Assembly (NCBI RefSeq): GCF_010811875.1
Contig: NZ_VKHP01000007.1
Coordinates: 1-64,000 of the forward strand
DNA: 64,000 bases
Direction: 5' to 3'
From: Bradyrhizobium uaiense
GTDB lineage: Bacteria > Pseudomonadota > Alphaproteobacteria > Rhizobiales > Xanthobacteraceae
Shown: one piece after another, positions 58,308-64,000 of the stretch
Position numbering within the stretch: the first letter of the stretch is position 1
How the letters are laid out: the number at the start of each line of letters is the position of its first letter
The notes under the pieces: generated by a model
What the model saw: the letters and a program-made list of their open reading frames with translations, nothing else
Told to the model about the DNA's origin: nothing
Databases searched by the model: none
Made by a program: the position numbers and the translations under genes

Positions 58308-58462
58308 GGGACGCTCCTCGTTTCCTAGACTTGGGCCTTGAACTGGGCCGGTTGGCAACATTGTCGACCCCGCCTCCGCGGCTCGCAAGGGCGTTCGCGG
58401 AACAGGCGGCGGTGGTGTGCCAGAATGACGCCCCGCACGCAGCGGATTGACATTCCCGGCTC

Positions 58463-58493
58463 TTCAAACGATAGTTTCATACAAATGTTTGAA
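58463..58493. promoter_or_regulatory. Candidate TetR operator
   Basis: TTCAAAC (58463-58469) and GTTTGAA (58487-58493) form a perfect 7-bp dyad with a 17-base AT-rich spacer, in the gap between the divergent dehydrogenase and TetR genes. Spacing and position suit a dimeric repressor of both. Confidence 0.55.
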
Positions 58494-58560
58494 ATGCAAC
58501 TCCCTGTCGTCTTCGTCGTTCCCGCGCATCGCGCGCGGACCGACTGAAAGGCTCTCAGCC

Positions 58561-59250
58561 ATGGCCAGCGACCACACCCGATCCGCCATTCTCGCCGCCG
58601 CCGAACGGCTTTATGCCGACCGCGGCTTCGGCGACGTCACGCTGCGCGACATCGTCGCGGAGGCGAACGTCAACCTCGCGGCGGTGAACTACCATTTCGG
58701 CTCCAAGGATGAATTGATCGCGGAGCTGTTCGTCACCCGCAGCATCCAGACCAACCGCGAGCGTCTCAATGAATTGAGGGCGGCGGAAGATGCCGGCGGC
58801 GGCCGCGCCGCGATCGAGGACATCATGCGCGCCCTCGTCGGCCCCACTTTGCGCGGCTGCCTCGGGCCCGACCGCGAGGGCTCGACCGCGGCGCGCTTCA
58901 TGATCCGCGCCTCGATCGAATCGGTGCCGCCGATCCGCCGCATCAAGAATCGCGAGGTCGACCATCTGCGCAAATTCGCCGCGGCGATGCGCCGCGCGAT
59001 GCCCGGCCGCGACGACACCGAGCTCTATTGGGGCCTGCACTTCGCGCTCGCGATGGCGCACCACACCATCCGCGAGAAGGAACGCCTGCTGCGGCTGTCG
59101 GAAGGCAAATGCGACCTCGACGACGTCCGCGCCATCATCGACCGCGTGGTCACGGTCTCCGTGATGGCGCTGACGATAGGCGACATGCCGAGCAAGCCGG
59201 CCGCGCGGCCGGTCCTGGTGCACGGCCGGCTGACGCGCCAGGATCTGTGA
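58561..59250 (+). CDS. TetR-family transcriptional regulator
   Basis: A 229-residue regulator. The helix-turn-helix lies in the first 50 residues: SAILAAAERLYADRGFGDVTLRDIVAEANVNLAAVNYHFGSKDELI. The ligand domain follows (about 75-215), with RAAIEDIMRALVGPTLRGCLG and LHFALAMAHHTIREKERLL. The family TetR_C size and neighbours match repressors of acyl-CoA dehydrogenase genes. The ATG at 58561 follows GAAAGG. It probably controls the divergent dehydrogenase-kinase unit. Confidence 0.9.
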   Translation: MASDHTRSAILAAAERLYADRGFGDVTLRDIVAEANVNLAAVNYHFGSKDELIAELFVTRSIQTNRERLNELRAAEDAGGGRAAIEDIMRALVGPTLRGCLGPDREGSTAARFMIRASIESVPPIRRIKNREVDHLRKFAAAMRRAMPGRDDTELYWGLHFALAMAHHTIREKERLLRLSEGKCDLDDVRAIIDRVVTVSVMALTIGDMPSKPAARPVLVHGRLTRQDL

Positions 59251-59261
59251 GGCCTCGCGCC

Positions 59262-59657
59262 TCACACCATCGCGATGCAGTCGATCTCGATGTCGAACGG
59301 CCCGGTCCATTCCGGGATGCAGACGAATATCCGCGCCGGCAGATCATCCGCGAAATATCTCCGGTAGATCGCGTTGAAGGCCGCGAAGTGCTTCGCCGAG
59401 GTGCAGAAGATGTTGCACTTCATGACGTTGTCGAACGAGGCGCCGGCGGCCGCGAGGCACTGTTTGAGCTGCTCCATGACGAGTTCGCTCTGCCGCTCGA
59501 TCGAGGCACCGGCGGCGATCTCGCCGGTTGCGGGATCGAACGGCGGCAGGCCGGAGACGAACACCATATTGCCGGCGCGCGTGACCGCCGATGCCGGCGC
59601 CTTCCAGCGCTCCAGCCAGCTCGAGATCGGTTCGACGCGGACCACTTCCCGTTTCAT
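59262..59657 (-). CDS. RidA-family (YjgF) protein
   Basis: A 131-residue RidA homologue: APASAVTRAGNMVFVSGLPPFDPATGEIAAGASIERQSELVMEQLKQCLAAAGASFDNVMKCNIFC and the end DDLPARIFVCIPEWTGPFDIEIDCIAMV. The Arg of PAR, which binds the substrate carboxylate, is present. RidA-type proteins hydrolyse reactive enamine/imine intermediates. It is convergent with the TetR gene, 11 bases away. Start ATG 59657. Confidence 0.88.
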   Translation of the reverse strand: MKREVVRVEPISSWLERWKAPASAVTRAGNMVFVSGLPPFDPATGEIAAGASIERQSELVMEQLKQCLAAAGASFDNVMKCNIFCTSAKHFAAFNAIYRRYFADDLPARIFVCIPEWTGPFDIEIDCIAMV

Positions 59658-59760
59658 GATTTGGCACCTTCGATGAGGGATCGATGGCGCCAATCTAGCA
59701 GGTGGATGTCAATGATGTTTCGATAGATGTCGAAGTGTTGATGCAGCGGACCGCTCCATC

Positions 59761-59870
59761 ACCGTCATCCCGAGGTGGCCGCTCCTTCAGCGGCCCTCGA
59801 AGGATCGACGGCCACCAGCCGGGCCGTTCATCCTTCGAGGCTCGCTCCGCTCGCACCTCAGGATGACGGT
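59761..59870. repeat. Palindromic repeat, ACCGTCATCCCGAGG type
   Basis: The outer arms ACCGTCATCC-GAGGTG (59761-59777) and CACCTC-GGATGACGGT (59854-59870) are inverted with one mismatch. The inner arms CTCGAAGGAT (59796-59805) and ATCCTTCGAG (59830-59839) pair too. The element is unlike the CCATAACC family in sequence. It fills the gap between the CaiB-type and RidA genes. Confidence 0.8.
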
Positions 59871-59901
59871 GATAGATGCGCTGATACGACTCCAATCCCC
59901 T

Positions 59902-61128
59902 CTACAAAATCCCCTGCGCCTTCAGGCCTTCGACCTTGGCCTCGTCGTAGCCGATGGTCGCCAGCACGTCCTTGGTGTCGGCGCCGAGCAGCGGCGGGGC
60001 GCGGTAGTCGGTGATCGGGGTGCCCGAGAAGGTCAGCGCATTGCGGATCAGCGACAGGTTCGGCTCGAAGGGATGGTCGACCTTCACCCGCATGCCGCGC
60101 GACTGCACGTGCGGATCGCTGAACACCTGCTCGAAATTGTTGATCGGGCCTGACGGCACGCCGGCCTCCTCGAGCTTCTCCAGCCAGTAGGCGACCGGCT
60201 GCTTCAGGAACAGGCCGGCGAAGATCGCCATGATCTCCTTGCCGTGCACGACGCGGTCGTTGTTCTTGACGAAGCGCTTGTCGTTGGCGAGCTCGGGTTC
60301 ACCGAGCACCGCGCAGGTGCGCTGGAACTGGCCGTCATTGCCAACCACCAGCATCAGCTCGCCGTCGGTGCAGCGGAACACGCCGGCCGGCATGCCGCCA
60401 TTGCCCCAGGTGCCGCGGCGCGGCGGCATGTTGCCGTTGACGAGGTAGATCTGCAGCCAGTGCGACAGCGAGGCGATCACCGTGTCGAACAGGCAGACGT
60501 CGACATGCTGCCCTTCCCCGTTATTGGCGTCGCGATGGTAGAGCGCCGACAGAATCCCGATCGAGGTGTTCATGCCGGTCATGTAGTCGACGATCGAGGG
60601 GCCGACCTTCATCGGGCCAGCGCCGGGCTCGCCGTCGATATGGCCGGTCACGCTCATCAGGCCGCCCATCGCCTGCAGGATCGCGTCATAGCCGGCGCGC
60701 GTAGCGTACGGGCCGGTCTGGCCGAAGCCGGTGACCGAGCAATAGATGATGCCGGGGTTGAGCTGCTTGATCGTCTCGTAATCGAGGCCGTAGCGCTTGA
60801 GGTCGCCGACCTTGTAGTTCTCCATCATCACGTCGACCGACTTGGCGAGCTCGCGGATGATCGCCTGCCCTTCGGGCTTGGCGATATTGACCGTGACCGA
60901 CTTCTTGTTGCGGTTGGCGCAGAGGTAGAACGAGTTGTTGTTGTTCGCCTTGCCTTCGGGATCCGCGAGATAGGGCGGGCCAAAGGCGCGGGCGTCATCG
61001 CCGCCGCCGGGCCGCTCGATCTTGATCACCTCGGCGCCGAGATCCGCCAGCATCTGGGCCGACAGCGGCCCCGCGAGCACCCGCGTCAGGTCGAGAATTT
61101 TGATGCCCGAAAGTGGCAGAGCCGACAT
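59902..61128 (-). CDS. CaiB/BaiF-type (family III) CoA-transferase
   Basis: A 408-residue CoA-transferase: MSALPLSGIKILDLTRVLAGPLSAQMLADLGAEVIKIERPGGGDDARAFGPPY, NRNKKSVTVNIAKPEGQAII, the TGFGQTGPYATRAGYDAILQAMGGLMSVTG block and the catalytic Asp in VGPSIVDYMTGMN. It moves CoA between carboxylic acids through an aspartyl-CoA thioester. The substrate is unknown; formyl, carnitine, succinyl and itaconyl types are similar. It is monocistronic as far as can be seen. Confidence 0.92.
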   Translation of the reverse strand: MSALPLSGIKILDLTRVLAGPLSAQMLADLGAEVIKIERPGGGDDARAFGPPYLADPEGKANNNNSFYLCANRNKKSVTVNIAKPEGQAIIRELAKSVDVMMENYKVGDLKRYGLDYETIKQLNPGIIYCSVTGFGQTGPYATRAGYDAILQAMGGLMSVTGHIDGEPGAGPMKVGPSIVDYMTGMNTSIGILSALYHRDANNGEGQHVDVCLFDTVIASLSHWLQIYLVNGNMPPRRGTWGNGGMPAGVFRCTDGELMLVVGNDGQFQRTCAVLGEPELANDKRFVKNNDRVVHGKEIMAIFAGLFLKQPVAYWLEKLEEAGVPSGPINNFEQVFSDPHVQSRGMRVKVDHPFEPNLSLIRNALTFSGTPITDYRAPPLLGADTKDVLATIGYDEAKVEGLKAQGIL

Positions 61129-61403
61129 GAACGTTCCTCCGAAATCTTGCTAAATCTTGATTACCCGGCGCCGGACCGTGTCCTGCCCGTGTCGGGGGCG
61201 CGCCAGAGCTTGCCGATACACCATTTTGGTCCCGCGAGCACTGCATTGTCGGCATGAAGCTATCCCCGAACGGCCTATGTAAGACGCGCTGGCGGGAACC
61301 TGCCGCGAGAATCGCGCCGATTGCCGCCAAGCGAAATTGTGAAGATGGCCGACACCGAATTGCCTCGGCCCCAACGGTATCCTGCCGCGGCGAGGAGGAC
61401 ACC

Positions 61404-61649
61404 ATGCGGACGATCATGATGGTCGGGCTGCTGACGCTGGTTGCGGCCGCGATGCCGCCGGTTGACGCACGCGGCGGCCGTGGCCATGGCGGCGGGCACA
61501 GCCACGGCATGCATGCCGGCGGCGCCATTCGCGGCGGCGGATTTGCCGGCGACGCGCGCCACGGCAACGATGTCTATACCAATGCGGCCTCCGACGAGGA
61601 GGACCGCCTGCTCAACAGCAAGCTGAAGAGCATCTGCCGCGGCTGCTAG
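61404..61649 (+). CDS. Small secreted Gly/His-rich protein
   Basis: An 81-residue protein of unknown function. A signal peptide MRTIMMVGLLTLVAAAMPPV ends near VDARG. The mature N-terminus is Gly/His-rich (GGRGHGGGHSHGMHAGG), which could bind metals. The C-terminus SKLKSICRGC has two Cys. GAGGAGG precedes the ATG. Its stop codon shares CTAG with the end of the nitrate reductase gene. Confidence 0.65.
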   Translation: MRTIMMVGLLTLVAAAMPPVDARGGRGHGGGHSHGMHAGGAIRGGGFAGDARHGNDVYTNAASDEEDRLLNSKLKSICRGC

Positions 61650-64000
61650 GACGCGATCGCCGCCTGGCGCGGCTGCGCGGTGGCGCCGATCAGCTTGCCG
61701 ATCTCGGGCTTGCAGCCACCGCAATTGGTGCCGGCCTTCAGACAGCGGCCGATCGCATCGACGCTGTCGGCGCCCTTCCTGATCTCGGCGGTGATCTGGT
61801 GTCGTCCGACGCTGAAGCAGGAGCAGACGATCGGGCCGACATCCTCGCCGGCCCCGAACGGCCGCCCTGCGAGCAACGACATCCGCGCATTGGCCGAGAG
61901 TTGTTGTTCCGCAAACAGCCCGGTCAGCCAGGCCCGCGACGGCAGCGTGTGATCGGGCGCGATAAACACGCAGCCATCGAGCCGGCCATCGCGCACGGCT
62001 GCGTAGCGGAAGCGTCCTGCGGCGGGATCGCGATAGGCCATCCATTCGATCTCGACGCCTTCGAGGCCGAGTTGCGCCCTCGCCCAGTCGCGCCAGCTTT
62101 CCGGGCGGGTGTCGAGCGCGAGCTCCAGCCGCGTGCAATCGCCGGCCTTGCCGTAAACCCAATAGCCCGACGCCGGACGCTTGATGGCGTCGCGGCTCAG
62201 GATGAAGGCATGCCATTTCGGCGCGTAAGGATCGGCCTTGACCGGCGTGTGCTTCGACTCCGGCTGACCAGACACGGGGTCGACGACCGGATTGACCAGC
62301 GCGTTGACGCGTCCCTCGCCGGCGAACTCCTCGTTCCAGTGCATCGGCACGAACACGCAGCCGCGGCGCTGGTCGGAGCTGACCACGACGCGCGCGATCA
62401 TCTCGCCCCAACTGCTCGTCAGCCGCACCAGCCCATCGTTTTGCAGCCCGGCCTGTCGGGCATCCTCGGGATGGAATTCGGCGTAGGGCTCGAAGATATG
62501 CGACAGCAGCCGTCCGGTTTTCCCGGTCCGGGTCATGGTGTGCCACTGATCGCGGACGCGCCCGGTGTTGAGCACCAGCGGAAAGTCGCGGCTGGTCGCG
62601 TTGCGCGCCGCGCGTGGTGCAACCGGCACGAAGCGGGCCTTGCGGTCGGGCGTAAAGAATTGCTGGCTCTCGAACATCCGCGGCGTGCCGTCCGGATGCT
62701 CCGATGTCACCGGCCACTGCACCGGCGCCAGCGCGTCATAGCCGTCGTCGTCGAGCGCAGCCAGCGCCGAGATGTCGAAATCACGCTTGCCGTCATTCTC
62801 GAAGCCCGAGAGTTCGGCGTGCTCGCGGAACACCTCGGCGGCCGAGGCGTAGTCGAAGCCGGAATATCCCACGCGTTGCGCGACGTCGCAGATGATGCGC
62901 CAGTCGGCACGCGCCTCGCTCGGCGCCGGCAGAAACGGCCGCTGCCGCGAGATCCGGCGTTCGGAATTGGTGACGGTGCCGTCCTTCTCGCCCCACGCCA
63001 GCGCCGGCAACAACACGTCGGCATGGCGCATGGTGTCGGTGTCGCGCATGCAATCCGTCACCACGACGAGCTCGCAGGCGTCGAGCGCGGCACGCGCGCG
63101 GTCGGCATCGGGCAGGCTCACCACCGGATTGGTCGAGATGATCCATACCGCCTTGATGCGGCCGTCGGCGATGGCGTCGAACATATCGACCGCCTTCAGC
63201 CCACCCTTCTCCGCAATGACAGGCGCGCGCCAGAACCGCTGCACCAGCTCGCGGTGCGCTGAATTCTCGATCTCCATATGCGCGGCAAGCTGGTTGGCGA
63301 GCCCGCCGACCTCGCGGCCGCCCATCGCGTTGGGCTGGCCGGTGAGCGAGAACGGCCCCATGCCGGGGCGGCCGATGCGGCCGGTCAGGAGATGGCAGTT
63401 GATGATGGCGTTGACCTTGTCGACGCCGCTCGACGACTGATTGATGCCTTGCGAATACAGCGTGACGACGCGCTCGGTCTTCGTGAACCAGTCGAAGAAC
63501 AGCCCGACCGCGCCTTCGCTCAGGCCGCAGGTCGCAGCGGTCTGCGCCAGCGTTTGTCCGCCGACCTGCTTGAGCGCGTCGACGACGCCCGTGGTGCAAT
63601 TGCCGACAAAGCCGCGATCGACCGCATTGCTGCCGGCCAGGAACGCGAACAGCCCGTTGAACAGCACGGAATCGCTGCCCGAGCGCAGCGGCAGATGTAG
63701 ATCGGCGCCCTCGCAGGTCGCGGTGCGACGCGGATCGATCACCACGATCTTGCAGGCCGGGTTCTTCTCCTTTGCCGCCAGCATGCGCTGATGCAGGATC
63801 GGATGGCACCAGGCGGCGTTGGAGCCGACCAGCACCAAAAGATCCGCCTGCTCGAGATCCTCGTAGCAGCCCGGCACGGTGTCGCTGCCGAACGCGCGCT
63901 TGTGCCCCGCGACGCTCGAGGCCATGCACAGCCGCGAATTGGTGTCGATATTGGCGGTGCCGACAAAGCCTTTGGCGAACTTGTTGATGACATAATAGTC
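61646..64000 (-). CDS. nasA: Assimilatory nitrate reductase catalytic subunit, 5' end outside the window
   Basis: Partial: 784 residues, frame open to base 64000. It contains the molybdopterin (MGD) domains YYVINKFAKGFVGTANIDTNSRLCMASSVAGH, LVLVGSNAAWCHPILHQRM and QWHTMTRTGKTGRLLSH. A C-terminal BFD-type [2Fe-2S] domain follows: VCSCFSVGRHQITAEIRKGADSVDAIGRCLKAGTNCGGC (four Cys). The N-terminal [4Fe-4S] part is missing from the window. The enzyme reduces nitrate to nitrite in the cytoplasm. Upstream nas and nir genes would be expected beyond 64000. Confidence 0.93.
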   Translation of the reverse strand, partial: DYYVINKFAKGFVGTANIDTNSRLCMASSVAGHKRAFGSDTVPGCYEDLEQADLLVLVGSNAAWCHPILHQRMLAAKEKNPACKIVVIDPRRTATCEGADLHLPLRSGSDSVLFNGLFAFLAGSNAVDRGFVGNCTTGVVDALKQVGGQTLAQTAATCGLSEGAVGLFFDWFTKTERVVTLYSQGINQSSSGVDKVNAIINCHLLTGRIGRPGMGPFSLTGQPNAMGGREVGGLANQLAAHMEIENSAHRELVQRFWRAPVIAEKGGLKAVDMFDAIADGRIKAVWIISTNPVVSLPDADRARAALDACELVVVTDCMRDTDTMRHADVLLPALAWGEKDGTVTNSERRISRQRPFLPAPSEARADWRIICDVAQRVGYSGFDYASAAEVFREHAELSGFENDGKRDFDISALAALDDDGYDALAPVQWPVTSEHPDGTPRMFESQQFFTPDRKARFVPVAPRAARNATSRDFPLVLNTGRVRDQWHTMTRTGKTGRLLSHIFEPYAEFHPEDARQAGLQNDGLVRLTSSWGEMIARVVVSSDQRRGCVFVPMHWNEEFAGEGRVNALVNPVVDPVSGQPESKHTPVKADPYAPKWHAFILSRDAIKRPASGYWVYGKAGDCTRLELALDTRPESWRDWARAQLGLEGVEIEWMAYRDPAAGRFRYAAVRDGRLDGCVFIAPDHTLPSRAWLTGLFAEQQLSANARMSLLAGRPFGAGEDVGPIVCSCFSVGRHQITAEIRKGADSVDAIGRCLKAGTNCGGCKPEIGKLIGATAQPRQAAIAS

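Noticed and set aside
61275..62717. 480-codon minus-strand frame overlapping nasA
   Set aside because: It is an alternative frame of nasA with Arg-rich low-complexity translation and no recognisable domain.

Overview
The window is high-GC, gene-dense chromosomal DNA from an alphaproteobacterium, most likely Bradyrhizobium or a close relative. This is inferred from the ribosomal and RNA-polymerase gene order, the sequence character of RpoB, RpoC, L7/L12 and SecY, the absence of rpmJ between secY and rpsM, and several families of long palindromic intergenic repeats. No database search was possible, so genus-level placement is inference.

Layout. (1) 1-5700: an accessory block with an HxlR regulator divergent from a zinc-less alcohol dehydrogenase/quinone reductase, a phosphotransferase paired with a protein of unknown function, a DUF1330 protein and an SDR, all punctuated by palindromic repeats. 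(2) 5714-24824, minus strand: the str-S10-spc-alpha super-cluster, transcribed rpsL-rpsG-fusA-tuf-rpsJ-rplC-rplD-rplW-rplB-rpsS-rplV-rpsC-rplP-rpmC-rpsQ-rplN-rplX-rplE-rpsN-rpsH-rplF-rplR-rpsE-rpmD-rplO-secY-adk-rpsM-rpsK-rpoA-rplQ, closed by a strong intrinsic terminator at 5714. (3) 25525-31111: three non-ribosomal genes sitting between rpoC and rpsL: an FAD monooxygenase (plus strand), an ABC exporter with highly acidic ends, and an unusual flavin amine-oxidase/methyltransferase fusion. (4) 31240-44771, minus strand: secE-nusG-rplK-rplA, a 2-hydroxyacid dehydrogenase, then rplJ-rplL-rpoB-rpoC. (5) 45103-49057: an acyl-CoA ligase, a GntR-family regulator and a solute-binding protein, lying between secE and the tRNA-Trp gene. 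(6) 49227-61649: catabolic and accessory genes (serine hydrolase, SDRs, histidine phosphatase, ArgE-like deacetylase, EamA exporter, APH-like kinase plus acyl-CoA dehydrogenase, TetR, RidA, CaiB CoA-transferase, a small secreted Gly/His-rich protein). (7) 61646-64000: the 3' part of an assimilatory nitrate reductase gene that runs off the window.

Functional picture. The core supplies translation, transcription and Sec export. The flanking accessory genes are weighted towards CoA-thioester and alcohol/ketone metabolism. The kinase and acyl-CoA dehydrogenase at 55888-58307, under a divergent TetR gene, resemble the split bacterial form of ACAD10/11 and the LvaA/LvaC chemistry for 4-hydroxyacyl-CoA. 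The ligase/GntR/solute-binding-protein group looks like an uptake-and-activation module for a small organic acid and carries two near-identical operators.

Most noteworthy: an adenylate kinase with a histone-H1-like Lys/Ala tail of about 97 residues; the oxidase-methyltransferase fusion beside rpoC; the acidic-ended ABC exporter; paired GntR operators; and a 237-bp nested palindrome at 94-330.
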